Positions 35,794 to 44,557 of a stretch of 64,000 nucleotides of DNA are shown here, one piece after another (the first letter of the stretch is position 1; the number at the start of each line of letters is the position of its first letter). Source of the stretch: Bacteroidia bacterium (GTDB lineage Bacteria > Bacteroidota > Bacteroidia > Flavobacteriales > Flavobacteriaceae); the NCBI GenBank assembly GCA_030430385.1, contig JAUIFO010000002.1, positions 310,001 through 374,000 on the forward strand, written 5' to 3'. The notes beneath the pieces were generated by a model, which was not told the DNA's origin, searched no databases, and saw nothing but the letters and a program-made list of their open reading frames with translations. The translations under genes were made by a program, and so were the position numbers.

Positions 35794-37692
35794 CTAGTAA
35801 GCTCTTTCTTTGTTTCCTTCAAAGAAATTGATAAAAGCTTTGTTTACAACGCGGTTTCCACCAGCAGTTGGGTAATCACCAGTAAAATACCAATCGCCTA
35901 AATTTTTCGGACAAGCCTTGTGAAGATTTTCTATTGATTGAAAAATGGTTTCTACTTTTGCATTTACAGTATCGTCTGAAATTAATGCGGCTATTTTTTC
36001 TGAAATCGCTTCAGCCGTAAATTCAGAATATAAATCTTTTACATAGTTTTTAACATCAGCATCTTCCAACTCAACTTGAGCTTTGCATTTATGGTAGGTG
36101 TCTTCAACCAGATGGTATTTATTGTTTTCTTTTAAAAGCTCCAACATAGCTCTAAAGGCAATTAAACTTTCTAGGTTTGCCATATCAATTCCGTAGCAAT
36201 CAGGATAACGAATTTGTGGTGCAGAGGATACAACAACAATCTTCTTCGGGTTCAAACGATCCATCATTTTTATGATACTCTTTTTTAAGGTCGTTCCTCT
36301 AACAATGCTATCATCAATGATAACCAAATTATCGGTAGGTTTAATCACACCATAAGTCACATCATAAACGTGAGCGACCAAATCATCACGACTGCTATCT
36401 TCAGTAATAAAGGTTCTAAGCTTTACGTCTTTAATGGCAATTTTTTCAATACGAGGTCTTTCAGATAAAATATCGATGACGCTTTCTGCTGAAAGTTTTC
36501 CGTTGCCATCCAAAATTGCTTTGGTCTTTCGTTCATTGAGATGTTCTTCAACCGTTTCTATCATTCCAAAAAATGAAGTTTCAGCAGTATTAGGGATGAA
36601 TGAAAACACAGTGTTTTTGGTATCGTTTTCAATGGCATCCAAAACTTTCGGCATTAAAAGCTTTCCTAAGTGTTTACGTTCTTGATAGATTTCGGCATCA
36701 CTTCCTCTTGAAAAATAAATACGCTCAAATGAACATGCCTTTCGTTCTAGAGGTTTAATGATTTCTTTGATGGTTGCTTGCCCAGATTTTTTTATAATGA
36801 TGGCATGGCCAGGATCTAACTCTTTAACAGCTTCAAATGGCACATTAAAAACCGTTTGAATGACTGGACGCTCTGAAGCAACTACAACAATTTCGTCGTC
36901 TTCATAATAATATGCAGGTCTAATACCTGCTGGATCTCTTAATACAAATGCGTCACCATGGCCTAATAAACCAGCCATAGCATAACCTCCATCCCAATTT
37001 TTTGAAGACTTTTTTAAGATCTTACCAATGTTAAGTCGCTCAGCAATGAGTGGCGAACATTCACTTTTGCTATAGCCTTCTTTTTTGAGAGTCTTGTAAA
37101 TTTTACTAACCGCATCATCTAAAAAGTGACCAATTTTTTCCATAATAGTGATGGTGTCGGCCTTTTCTTTTGGATGTTGCCCAAGTTGAACCAATCCATC
37201 AAATAATTGATTTACATTGGTCATGTTAAAATTACCAGCGACAATTAAATTACGATGCATCCAGTTGTTCTGTCTTAAAAAAGGATGAACGCTCTCCACA
37301 CTATTTTTTCCAAAAGTCCCATAGCGAACATGACCAAGAAGCAATTCACCTATATAAGGAATGTTCTTTTTCTGAAGATCTACGTCGTTATGATATTCAG
37401 GATGTGCGGCAAACTCTGAATTAATGCGTTCATTTATTTGAGCAAAAATATCTTGAATAGGTTGCTGAGCAATAGACCTTACACGACTTATGTAGCGTTC
37501 TCCAGGATTGGTGTCTAACTTAATACTTGCAAAGCCAGCACCATCTTGTCCGCGATTATGCTGCTTTTCCATCATAAGGTACATTTTGTTTACACCATAA
37601 AATGCGCTTCCGTACTTTTCTTTGTAATATGATAGAGGTTTTTTAAGTCTTATGAGTGCAATTCCGCATTCATGTTTTAAAGCATCGCTCAT
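35794..37692 (-). CDS. Amidophosphoribosyltransferase-like protein (PurF family)
   Basis: 632 residues, longer than the roughly 500-residue canonical PurF. N-terminal class II glutamine amidotransferase with the nucleophile candidate C9 (MSDALKHECGIA) and 'KQHNRGQDGAGFAS'. C-terminal phosphoribosyltransferase domain with the PRPP loop 'LVIIDDSIVRGTTLKKSI'. About 100 extra residues follow. Predicted to make phosphoribosylamine from PRPP and glutamine, or to be a diverged paralogue: the Cys is not at position 1-2 and the chain is long. The window also has purN, but not adjacent. Flanked by a PfkB gene upstream and by the structured RNA elements downstream. Confidence 0.88.
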   Translation of the reverse strand: MSDALKHECGIALIRLKKPLSYYKEKYGSAFYGVNKMYLMMEKQHNRGQDGAGFASIKLDTNPGERYISRVRSIAQQPIQDIFAQINERINSEFAAHPEYHNDVDLQKKNIPYIGELLLGHVRYGTFGKNSVESVHPFLRQNNWMHRNLIVAGNFNMTNVNQLFDGLVQLGQHPKEKADTITIMEKIGHFLDDAVSKIYKTLKKEGYSKSECSPLIAERLNIGKILKKSSKNWDGGYAMAGLLGHGDAFVLRDPAGIRPAYYYEDDEIVVVASERPVIQTVFNVPFEAVKELDPGHAIIIKKSGQATIKEIIKPLERKACSFERIYFSRGSDAEIYQERKHLGKLLMPKVLDAIENDTKNTVFSFIPNTAETSFFGMIETVEEHLNERKTKAILDGNGKLSAESVIDILSERPRIEKIAIKDVKLRTFITEDSSRDDLVAHVYDVTYGVIKPTDNLVIIDDSIVRGTTLKKSIIKMMDRLNPKKIVVVSSAPQIRYPDCYGIDMANLESLIAFRAMLELLKENNKYHLVEDTYHKCKAQVELEDADVKNYVKDLYSEFTAEAISEKIAALISDDTVNAKVETIFQSIENLHKACPKNLGDWYFTGDYPTAGGNRVVNKAFINFFEGNKERAY

Positions 37693-37718
37693 TGTAATGT
37701 CTTTAATTTAAAGTCAAC

Positions 37719-37726
37719 CAAAATTA
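37719..37726 (-). promoter_or_regulatory. Putative -7 element for the purF-like gene
   Basis: TAATTTTG on the minus strand, 26 bp before the ATG. No upstream TTTG at the expected distance. Confidence 0.4.
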
Positions 37727-37752
37727 AAAATTTTGGACTAGTATTAATTAAA

Positions 37753-37778
37753 AAACGCGCTCAATTTTGAGCGCGTTT
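37753..37778 (-). terminator. Intrinsic terminator after the PfkB kinase gene
   Basis: The stem AAACGCGCTCA/TGAGCGCGTTT is followed by a T run on the minus strand, 2 bp past the kinase stop. Confidence 0.9.
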
Positions 37779-37780
37779 GT

Positions 37781-38707
37781 TTATGATAATTCAATATTGA
37801 ATTGCGTGAGTTGTTTAAACTCTTTTAGTCTGTATTCAACATCATCCTTTGTTAAATTCTGCATGCGTTCAGTGCCAAACTTTTCGACACAAAATGACGC
37901 CAGCGTAGACCCATAGATGACTGCATTTTTCATATTCTCAAACGAATAATCTTCAGTTTTAGTTAGGTGGCCAGCAAATCCTCCAGCAAAGGTATCTCCT
38001 GCTCCTGTTGGATCAAAAACTTCTTCTAAAGGCAAAGCAGGTGCATAAAAGACATTGTCATCATGAAACAGCAAGGCGCCATGCTCTCCTTTTTTGATAA
38101 CCACATATTTAGGGCCCATTTCATGAATCTTTCGTGCTGCCACAACAAGCGAATATTCTCCAGTAAGTTGTCTTGCTTCTTCGTCGTTAATTGTTATAAC
38201 GTCAACCTTCTTTATAACATCATGTAATTCATCAAGCGCACAATCCATCCAAAAGTTCATGGTATCTAAAATAACCAATTTTGGTTTTGTGGTCATTTGA
38301 TTGAGAACACTCATTTGAACTATAGGATGTAAATTTCCTAATAAAACCACTTCAGCATTCTTGTAAGCTTCAGGGACTTTAGGATCAAAATCAGCCAGAA
38401 CATTTAATTCTGTTACTAGCGTATCACGAGAATTCATATCGTTATGATATTTACCACTCCAGAAGAATGTTTTTCCTTCTTCAATAATTTCAATACCATC
38501 AATATTGATGTTTCTATCAGATAATAGATCTAAATATTCCTGAGGGAAGTCGCCACCAACAACAGACACAGCAGCAGCATCTACATCAAATTGCGAAGCC
38601 GCTAAACCTATAAAAGTTGCAGCACCTCCTAATATTTTATCAGTTTTTCCAAAAGGGGTTTCAATAGCATCAAAAGCTACAGTTCCTACGATTACTAATT
38701 TGCTCAT
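37781..38707 (-). CDS. PfkB family carbohydrate/nucleoside kinase
   Basis: 308 residues. Ribokinase fold with 'KILGGAATFIGLAAS' near the N-terminus and the anion-hole signature 'DPTGAGDTFAGGFAG' (catalytic base D238). Phosphorylates a sugar or nucleoside; the exact substrate is not readable (adenosine-, ribo- and fructokinase-like members share these motifs). The neighbouring purF-like gene makes a nucleoside or ribose substrate plausible but unproven. A -7 element TATATTTG lies at 38730-38737 and a terminator immediately follows, so it is transcribed alone. Confidence 0.88.
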   Translation of the reverse strand: MSKLVIVGTVAFDAIETPFGKTDKILGGAATFIGLAASQFDVDAAAVSVVGGDFPQEYLDLLSDRNINIDGIEIIEEGKTFFWSGKYHNDMNSRDTLVTELNVLADFDPKVPEAYKNAEVVLLGNLHPIVQMSVLNQMTTKPKLVILDTMNFWMDCALDELHDVIKKVDVITINDEEARQLTGEYSLVVAARKIHEMGPKYVVIKKGEHGALLFHDDNVFYAPALPLEEVFDPTGAGDTFAGGFAGHLTKTEDYSFENMKNAVIYGSTLASFCVEKFGTERMQNLTKDDVEYRLKEFKQLTQFNIELS

Positions 38708-38729
38708 AAAGCAGTTTTAAAATTTGCTG

Positions 38730-38737
38730 CAAATATA
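38730..38737 (-). promoter_or_regulatory. Putative -7 element for the PfkB kinase gene
   Basis: TATATTTG on the minus strand, 22 bp before the ATG at 38707. A TTTG at 38751-38754 is only 13 bp further upstream, shorter than normal. Confidence 0.45.
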
Positions 38738-38764
38738 CGCTTTTTTAGTCCAAAAAAAATTATA

Positions 38765-39406
38765 CTATTTACGTCCAAAATCTGCAGGAATTTCTCCCCA
38801 GGCTTTTGTTTCCCATTTTACAATTGTTGTCTTATAAGAATTGTTTTTTAGCCAGTCTACAGCACGATCAACAAGATCAAAAACAGGTTTATTAATGGCA
38901 TTGCGCTCAAGTTTGGTGTTACAGGTTTTCTTTTTCACCCAACTAAGTGCGGTTTTAGAATCTGTGTAAATTATGCGATTGCTCTGCTTCTTTTTGAGTA
39001 AAGCAAGTCCGTGAACAATAGCTAAAAATTCACCAATATTATTAGTGCCTTGTTCAAAAGGACCTTGAATGAATAATTGTTTTTTAGTTTTTGTATCGAC
39101 ACCTCTATATTCCATTTTGCCAGGATTCCCAGATGATGCAGCATCAACAGAAATGGAGTTGTAGTTTGGTTTTCCAATTTTTTTGAGTTGTGCTTCAGAA
39201 AGCGCACTCACAAATTTTTTACGTTTGCCTATGTAATCTTTGTAATTGCCTTTTAACGCTTTTTTTGCGGCTTCAAATGTTGCAAAAGATTTGTATTGCG
39301 CACCTTTAAAGTCTTTGATCTGAGCCTTGCAATCGTCCCAAGATTCAAAAACACCTGTATGATGGCCTTTCCAAACAGTGTAGTATTTTTTTTTCTTTTT
39401 TGACAT
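38765..39406 (-). CDS. rnhA: Ribonuclease H with N-terminal viroplasmin domain
   Basis: 213 residues. The N-terminal 45 residues are a viroplasmin/hybrid-binding domain ('YYTVWKGHHTGVFESWDDC', 'GAQYKSFATFEAAKKAL'). The rest is an RNase HI domain with acidic catalytic residues in 'SVDAASSGNPG', 'NIGEFLAIVHGL' and 'IIYTDSKTALSWV'. Degrades RNA in RNA-DNA hybrids. It follows purN across a short gap occupied by a repeat palindrome, so the two could be co-transcribed. Confidence 0.92.
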   Translation of the reverse strand: MSKKKKKYYTVWKGHHTGVFESWDDCKAQIKDFKGAQYKSFATFEAAKKALKGNYKDYIGKRKKFVSALSEAQLKKIGKPNYNSISVDAASSGNPGKMEYRGVDTKTKKQLFIQGPFEQGTNNIGEFLAIVHGLALLKKKQSNRIIYTDSKTALSWVKKKTCNTKLERNAINKPVFDLVDRAVDWLKNNSYKTTIVKWETKAWGEIPADFGRK

Positions 39407-39420
39407 AGAATATATGATGT

Positions 39421-39445
39421 GGTGACTAAGGTTCTCGAAGTTACC
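39421..39445 (+). repeat. REP-like palindrome between purN and rnhA
   Basis: Arms GGTGACT and AGTTACC (one G-T pair) enclose AAGGTTCTCGA. It is oriented opposite to the neighbouring copy at 39460-39484, 14 bp away, forming an inverted pair around the purN stop codon. Confidence 0.65.
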
Positions 39446-39447
39446 AC

Positions 39448-40041
39448 TTATTTTGACGAGGGCACTTCGAGAGCCTCAGTGCCCAACAATTTATATACCA
39501 CCTTCGGAAAGTGTTCCATTTCTAAAGTATGAATCTTTGCAGCAACATCGTCTGCGGAGTCTTCAATATCGACTTTACATTTAGCTTGGAATATTATGGC
39601 GCCTTCATCGTAATGCTCATTCACGTAATGAATTGTGATTCCTGTTTCTGGTTCATTATTATCAACAACAGCATTATGGACATGCATACCATACATGCCT
39701 TTTCCGCCATATTTTGGAAGTAAAGCAGGATGAATATTAATAACCTTGTTCGGAAAATGTTGAAGGATATGTTCAGGAAATTTCCATAAAAACCCAGCCA
39801 AAACAATAAGGTCTGGTTTTGAAGCCTTCAGAATATTAAGAACATCATTTGTTTTTGTGAAAGCTATTCTGTTGAATGACAGCGCGCTAACATTTAAATT
39901 TTTAGCACGTTCTAAAACTTTGGCATAAGGATTGTTAGTCAACACTTGAATAACAGAAGCTTGTTCTCTGTTGTGAAAAAACTTAATTAAATTTTCAGCA
40001 TTAGTGCCACTTCCGGACGCAAAGATTACAATTCGTTTCAT
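39448..40041 (-). CDS. purN: Phosphoribosylglycinamide formyltransferase (GART)
   Basis: 197 residues. Transfers a formyl group from 10-formyl-THF to GAR in purine synthesis. 'IFASGSGTNAENLI' binds the GAR phosphate. The active-site Asn-His-Asp set is in 'KVINIHPALLPKYGGKGMYG' (split here as 'VINIHPALLP' and 'GGKGMYGMHVHNAV') and 'HYVNEHYDEGAIIFQ'. The last residues (187-194, 'GTEALEVP') are encoded by a 25-bp palindrome of the dispersed family, so the C-terminus appears to have been rewritten by an insertion. The catalytic core is untouched. Confidence 0.95.
   Translation of the reverse strand: MKRIVIFASGSGTNAENLIKFFHNREQASVIQVLTNNPYAKVLERAKNLNVSALSFNRIAFTKTNDVLNILKASKPDLIVLAGFLWKFPEHILQHFPNKVINIHPALLPKYGGKGMYGMHVHNAVVDNNEPETGITIHYVNEHYDEGAIIFQAKCKVDIEDSADDVAAKIHTLEMEHFPKVVYKLLGTEALEVPSSK
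39460..39484 (-). repeat. REP-like palindrome forming the 3' end of purN
   Basis: Seven-base perfect arms GGGCACT/AGTGCCC around the core GAGGCTCTCGA (minus-strand reading). It lies inside purN, just before its stop, and is translated. Confidence 0.75.
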
Positions 40042-40185
40042 TTACAGACAAACAGTTAACAGTATTCAGAACAAAAAAAAGAATAATAATTAACAATTAG
40101 AAGGTAAAGGTAAATTCTTCATTGTAATTTTTGTAAATTACAATCACATTTTTAGACTAAAGGTGTGTATTAAAATAAAGTTTTT

Positions 40186-40193
40186 TATTTTTG
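40186..40193 (+). promoter_or_regulatory. Putative -7 element for acpP-fabF
   Basis: TATTTTTG matches TANNTTTG, 31 bp before acpP. At the -33 distance only TGTG (40164-40167) is present. The remaining gap back to purN (40042-40185) holds no gene that I can see. Confidence 0.5.
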
Positions 40194-40224
40194 CGACCTA
40201 ATTAAAACTTAAAATTAAAAAATT

Positions 40225-40458
40225 ATGTCAGACATTGCATCAAGAGTAAAAGCGATTATCGTAGACAAGTTAGGTGTTGATGAAAACGAAGTTGTAACTG
40301 AAGCTAGCTTCACTAACGATTTAGGAGCAGATTCATTAGACACTGTTGAGCTAATTATGGAATTTGAAAAAGAATTTGATATTCAAATCCCAGACGATCA
40401 AGCAGAAAATATCGCTACCGTTGGTCAAGCGATTTCTTATATAGAAGAAGCAAAATAA
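40225..40458 (+). CDS. acpP: Acyl carrier protein
   Basis: 77 residues, acidic. The phosphopantetheine-bearing Ser37 is in '[11 protein letters not shown]'. It carries growing acyl chains in type II fatty acid synthesis. Followed after 16 bp by fabF and 7 bp later by rnc: the classic acpP-fabF-rnc order. Confidence 0.98.
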   Translation: MSDIASRVKAIIVDKLGVDENEVVTEASFTNDLGADSLDTVELIMEFEKEFDIQIPDDQAENIATVGQAISYIEEAK

Positions 40459-40474
40459 TTACAGAACCCTTTTT

Positions 40475-41725
40475 ATGGAATTAAGGCGAGTTGTAGTAAC
40501 CGGTTTAGGCGCACTCACACCTATAGGAAACACCAAAGATGAATATTGGGAAGGTCTTGTAAGTGGTAAGAGTGGTGCTGCTCCAATTACCTACTTTGAT
40601 ACTGAAAAGTTCAAAACTAAATTCGCATGCGAACTTAAAAACTTTGTTGCGACTGATTTTCTAGACAGAAAAGAAGCTCGTAAGATGGATCGATTTACGC
40701 AATATGCTATGGTGGCTTCAGATGAAGCAATAGCCGATGCAAAGTTAGATCTAGACAAGGTTAATAAATTACGTGTAGGCGTAATTTGGGGCGCAGGAAT
40801 TGGAGGTTTGGAGACATTTCAAGACGAAGTATTGAACTTTGCTGCTGGAGATGGAACACCACGTTTCAATCCGTTCTTTATTCCAAAAATGATTGCAGAT
40901 ATTGCGCCAGGAAACATATCTATTAAAAATGGATTTATGGGTCCTAATTACACAACAGTTTCTGCTTGCGCATCTTCAGCAAATGCGATGATTGATGCCT
41001 TAAACTATATTCGTTTAGGACATTGTGATGTTGTAGTGACTGGAGGAAGTGAAGCAGCAGTAACAATTGCTGGAATGGGTGGTTTTAATGCGATGCATGC
41101 TTTATCTACCAGAAATGATAGTCCAGAAACAGCTTCAAGACCTTTTGATGCCACTAGAGATGGTTTCGTTTTAGGTGAAGGAGCGGGTGCTATCATTCTA
41201 GAAGATTATGAGCACGCTAAAGCTAGAGGAGCTAAAATTTATGCTGAGGTTATTGGAGGAGGATTATCTTCTGATGCACATCACATGACTGCTCCACATC
41301 CAGAAGGTATTGGTGTAATGGCAGTAATGCGAAATTGCCTTGAAAATGCTGGTATCCAGCCTGAAGAAGTTGATCATATCAACACGCATGGCACTTCAAC
41401 ACCTCTTGGAGATGTTGCTGAGCTTAAAGCGATTTCTGAAGTGTTTGGAGAGCACGCAAAACATATCAATATCAACTCAACTAAGTCCATGACTGGACAT
41501 TTATTAGGTGCTGCAGGAGCCATCGAATCTATTTCGGCTATTTTAGCCATAGAACATGGTGTTGTTCCTCCAACTATTAATCACGAAGTTGTAGACGAAA
41601 ATATTGATTCAAGCCTTAATTTAACATTAAACAAGGCGCAAAAACGTGACATCAAAGTTGCAATGAGCAACACTTTTGGATTTGGTGGCCACAATGCATG
41701 TGTATTATTTAAAAAAATAGACTAA
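40475..41725 (+). CDS. fabF: Beta-ketoacyl-ACP synthase II
   Basis: 416 residues. Condenses malonyl-ACP with acyl-ACP. Active-site C165 in 'TVSACASSANAM', the two histidines in 'INTHGTSTPLGD' and 'STKSMTGHLLGAAG', and the C-terminal 'NTFGFGGHNAC'. Normal length. Part of the acpP-fabF-rnc unit. A terminator-like hairpin sits just after its stop, within the next gene. Confidence 0.98.
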   Translation: MELRRVVVTGLGALTPIGNTKDEYWEGLVSGKSGAAPITYFDTEKFKTKFACELKNFVATDFLDRKEARKMDRFTQYAMVASDEAIADAKLDLDKVNKLRVGVIWGAGIGGLETFQDEVLNFAAGDGTPRFNPFFIPKMIADIAPGNISIKNGFMGPNYTTVSACASSANAMIDALNYIRLGHCDVVVTGGSEAAVTIAGMGGFNAMHALSTRNDSPETASRPFDATRDGFVLGEGAGAIILEDYEHAKARGAKIYAEVIGGGLSSDAHHMTAPHPEGIGVMAVMRNCLENAGIQPEEVDHINTHGTSTPLGDVAELKAISEVFGEHAKHININSTKSMTGHLLGAAGAIESISAILAIEHGVVPPTINHEVVDENIDSSLNLTLNKAQKRDIKVAMSNTFGFGGHNACVLFKKID

Positions 41726-41732
41726 ATTACGA

Positions 41733-42473
41733 ATGAGTTTCATTCGCAACATATTAAATTCCCGTTCTGATAAAGGCGGGAATTTTTTTTTGGAACTCTC
41801 AAAAATCTTAGGATACAAGCCTAAACGCAAAGGCCTTTATATTAAAGCATTCACACACAGATCATTAAACCTAAAAGACAAAGAAGGTAACGCCATTAAT
41901 TATGAGCGCCTTGAATTTGTTGGTGATGCTATGTTAAGTGCTGTGATCGCTTCATATTTATTTGAAAAAGTACCACATGGTGATGAAGGTTATTTAACTA
42001 AAATGCGCTCTAAAGTAGTTAGTAGAGAACATCTAAATGAACTTGGTAAAGAACTACATCTTATAGATCTGGTCGAAAGCAAAATTCCGACCTCTAACTT
42101 CGGAAACAATATACATGGTAACTTGTTTGAAGCTTTGGTTGGTGCGATTTACCTAGACAAAGGCTACAAGCAATGTGAAAAATTCATCTTTAAACGTGTG
42201 ATTGATCCGCATGTCGATATTGAAAAACTAGAAGGGAAAGTTATTAGTTATAAGAGCTTGCTGATTGAATGGTGCCAAAAAGAAAAAAAGATTTTCGATT
42301 ACAATGTGTATGAAGACACAGGAAATGACGATCTAAAACATTTTTCGGTTAAGCTGTCTATTGATGATAAAGTGGTTTCAAAAGCCAGAGCAACATCTAA
42401 GAAAAAAGCAGAAGAAAAAGCTTCTAGACGTGCCTTTTTTGCGTTTCAAAAAGAGATCTCAAAAACATTTTAA
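41733..42473 (+). CDS. rnc: Ribonuclease III
   Basis: 246 residues. Cleaves double-stranded RNA (rRNA processing, mRNA decay). RNase III signature 'ERLEFVGDAMLSAVI', the second acidic cluster 'NLFEALVGAIYLDKGY', and a C-terminal dsRNA-binding domain ('SYKSLLIEWCQKEKK' to 'ATSKKKAEEKASRRAF'). Seven bases after fabF. The first 20 codons ('NSRSDKGGNFF') overlap a stable hairpin followed by nine T residues, which may attenuate expression. That part is conserved coding sequence in the family, so the start is retained. Confidence 0.96.
   Translation: MSFIRNILNSRSDKGGNFFLELSKILGYKPKRKGLYIKAFTHRSLNLKDKEGNAINYERLEFVGDAMLSAVIASYLFEKVPHGDEGYLTKMRSKVVSREHLNELGKELHLIDLVESKIPTSNFGNNIHGNLFEALVGAIYLDKGYKQCEKFIFKRVIDPHVDIEKLEGKVISYKSLLIEWCQKEKKIFDYNVYEDTGNDDLKHFSVKLSIDDKVVSKARATSKKKAEEKASRRAFFAFQKEISKTF
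41757..41791 (+). terminator. Terminator-like hairpin inside the 5' end of rnc
   Basis: The perfect 8-bp stem AATTCCCG/CGGGAATT with a 12-nt loop is followed by T9. It starts 32 bp after the fabF stop and lies within rnc codons 9-20. It has all features of an intrinsic terminator, so it would end a fraction of acpP-fabF transcripts and lower rnc expression. Confidence 0.65.
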
Positions 42474-42585
42474 CCTGTTTTAGCTATAGGCTTTCTAATA
42501 TTTAATCAACTATAACGTTTTCGCAACACTTTGCTGTTAAGATTAATAAAAACTTCATCTTAAACTAGTCATAATATTCTATATT

Positions 42586-42593
42586 TACATTTG
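42586..42593 (+). promoter_or_regulatory. Putative -7 element for the IPExxxVDY-pyk unit
   Basis: TACATTTG matches TANNTTTG, 14 bp before the ATG at 42608, predicting a very short leader. No TTTG box upstream. Confidence 0.45.
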
Positions 42594-42607
42594 ATTGATA
42601 TGGTATT

Positions 42608-43087
42608 ATGGCGTTACACAAATTAGTAGTTGATGATTTTTACGACACGTCTTTTGTGCTTTTAGCAATACATTGTCGGCTTGAAGATTACAGACTTGCT
42701 TATCTGTTAAATAAGCATTTAAATATAAGATTGGCTCGTAAACCTCAAGATTTGGATTATAAATATTTTGCAGCGTCTTATGCTATTTATGAGTGGAACG
42801 ATATCACGCTTGATACAACTTGGAATTTAGTGTCTAATGTTTGTAAAAAGGAAGAAGCTGCTTTACAGAGTTCAGGTTCTTTGTTTGATAATCAACAGAC
42901 CATAAAAACCTATAATTTATTACCAGAATTTAAGAATGTCGATTATTTGATAAAGGTTTCTAATGAAAATCTCAATTTTAATGAAAAACGAATTCTGAGT
43001 AAAATTCAAACCATACCTCAGGTCATAACAACCTATAGCATTGACTTAGATCAAATAAAATCAAAAGACCATTTAATTTTTAATTAA
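42608..43087 (+). CDS. IPExxxVDY family protein
   Basis: 159 residues. A small cytosolic protein of the Bacteroidota family named for its motif, here 'LLPEFKNVDYLIKV' near residue 110. The N-terminus 'LVVDDFYDTSFVLLAIHC' is also typical. Function unknown. Its stop overlaps the pyruvate kinase start (TAATG), the usual genomic partner of this family. That suggests translational coupling and perhaps a role linked to pyruvate kinase or glycolysis; the link is inference. Confidence 0.9.
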   Translation: MALHKLVVDDFYDTSFVLLAIHCRLEDYRLAYLLNKHLNIRLARKPQDLDYKYFAASYAIYEWNDITLDTTWNLVSNVCKKEEAALQSSGSLFDNQQTIKTYNLLPEFKNVDYLIKVSNENLNFNEKRILSKIQTIPQVITTYSIDLDQIKSKDHLIFN

Positions 43088-44529
43088 TGTTACGAAGAAA
43101 GAAAACTAAAATTGTTGCAACCTTAGGTCCAGCAACAAGCACAAAGGAAGTCCTTAAAGGAATGCTTGAAGAAGGCGCTAATGTATTTAGAATCAACTTT
43201 TCGCATGCCGATTATGACGCCGTAAAAGAACGTGTGGCTATGATTCGTGAACTTAACGATGAGTTTGGTTTTAATGCTGCCATTCTTGCAGATTTACAAG
43301 GCCCTAAGTTAAGAGTTGGTGTGATGAAAGGCGAAGTTGTGGTTAATGAAGGCGACCATATTGTTTTTGCTACAGGAAAACGTTTTGAAGGCACAAAAGA
43401 TCGTGTTTACATGACTTATGAGAAGTTTCCTCAAGATGCCAAACCAGGAGAACGTATTCTTCTAGATGATGGAAAACTGATCTTTGAGGTGGTTTCAACC
43501 GATAAAAAATCTGAAGTAAAAGCTAAAGTCATTCAAGGCGGACCGTTACGTTCAAAAAAAGGCGTTAACCTTCCCAACACAAATATTTCTCAACCTGCAC
43601 TCACCGAAAAAGATATTGAAGATGCTAAGTTTGCCTGCAGTTTAAAAGTAGATTGGATTGCGCTTTCTTTTGTAAGACATGCTGAAGATCTCATGCAATT
43701 AGAAGAATTGATCAAAGCGCATAGCGACCATAAAATTCCTATCATTGCTAAGATTGAAAAACCTGAAGCAGTTGAAAATATCGATAAAATTGTAGCCTAT
43801 TGTGATGGTTTAATGGTCGCTAGAGGTGATCTTGGTGTTGAAATTCCTGCAGAAGAAGTTCCGCTTATTCAAAAGAAATTAGTACTTCGTGCAAAGCGTG
43901 CTCGAATTCCAGTGATCATTGCTACGCAAATGATGGAAACAATGATTACGAGCTTAACGCCAACTAGAGCAGAGGTTAACGATGTGGCCAACTCGGTTAT
44001 GGATGGTGCTGATGCTGTAATGCTTTCTGGTGAAACCTCTGTTGGAAATTACCCAGTTCAAGTCATCAAACAAATGGCTGGAATTATCAGAAGTGTTGAA
44101 GATTCAGATTTAATTACTGTGCCACAGTCGCCACCGCATATTCGTACAAAACGTTACATCACAAAATCAATTTGTTACCATGCTGCACACATGGCAAATG
44201 AGATTAGCGCTAAGGCTATTTCTACCTTAACCAATAGTGGTTACACAGCCTTCCAAATTTCTGCATGGCGACCAAGTGCGTATATTTTAGTGTTTACATC
44301 TAACAAGCGTATTCTCACGCAATTGAGTTTGCTTTGGGGTGTGGAAGCGTTCTATTATGATAAGTTTGTGAGTACAGACGAAACCATTGAAGACGTTAAT
44401 GCCATTGCCTGTAAAAAAGGCTATTTAGAAGTTGGTGATATGTTAATCAGTTTAGCAGCAATGCCAATTCAAGAGAAGGGAATGGTAAATACGTTACGCG
44501 TCACGGAAATTACAAGTTGTAGTTTTTAA
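43087..44529 (+). CDS. pyk: Pyruvate kinase
   Basis: 480 residues. Final ATP-generating step of glycolysis. Motifs: 'KIVATLGPATSTKEVL', 'FRINFSHADYD', 'ILADLQGPKLRVG', the catalytic Lys region 'IPIIAKIEKPEAVENIDKI', 'GDLGVEIPAEEVP', and 'ATQMMETMITSLTPTRAEV' (quoted in part). The B domain and C-terminal allosteric domain are complete. Coupled to the IPExxxVDY gene by one-base overlap. Downstream is a composite repeat and the convergent dinB. Confidence 0.97.
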   Translation: MLRRKKTKIVATLGPATSTKEVLKGMLEEGANVFRINFSHADYDAVKERVAMIRELNDEFGFNAAILADLQGPKLRVGVMKGEVVVNEGDHIVFATGKRFEGTKDRVYMTYEKFPQDAKPGERILLDDGKLIFEVVSTDKKSEVKAKVIQGGPLRSKKGVNLPNTNISQPALTEKDIEDAKFACSLKVDWIALSFVRHAEDLMQLEELIKAHSDHKIPIIAKIEKPEAVENIDKIVAYCDGLMVARGDLGVEIPAEEVPLIQKKLVLRAKRARIPVIIATQMMETMITSLTPTRAEVNDVANSVMDGADAVMLSGETSVGNYPVQVIKQMAGIIRSVEDSDLITVPQSPPHIRTKRYITKSICYHAAHMANEISAKAISTLTNSGYTAFQISAWRPSAYILVFTSNKRILTQLSLLWGVEAFYYDKFVSTDETIEDVNAIACKKGYLEVGDMLISLAAMPIQEKGMVNTLRVTEITSCSF

Positions 44530-44557
44530 TCGTTTACCTAAACTACAAATTATATAT

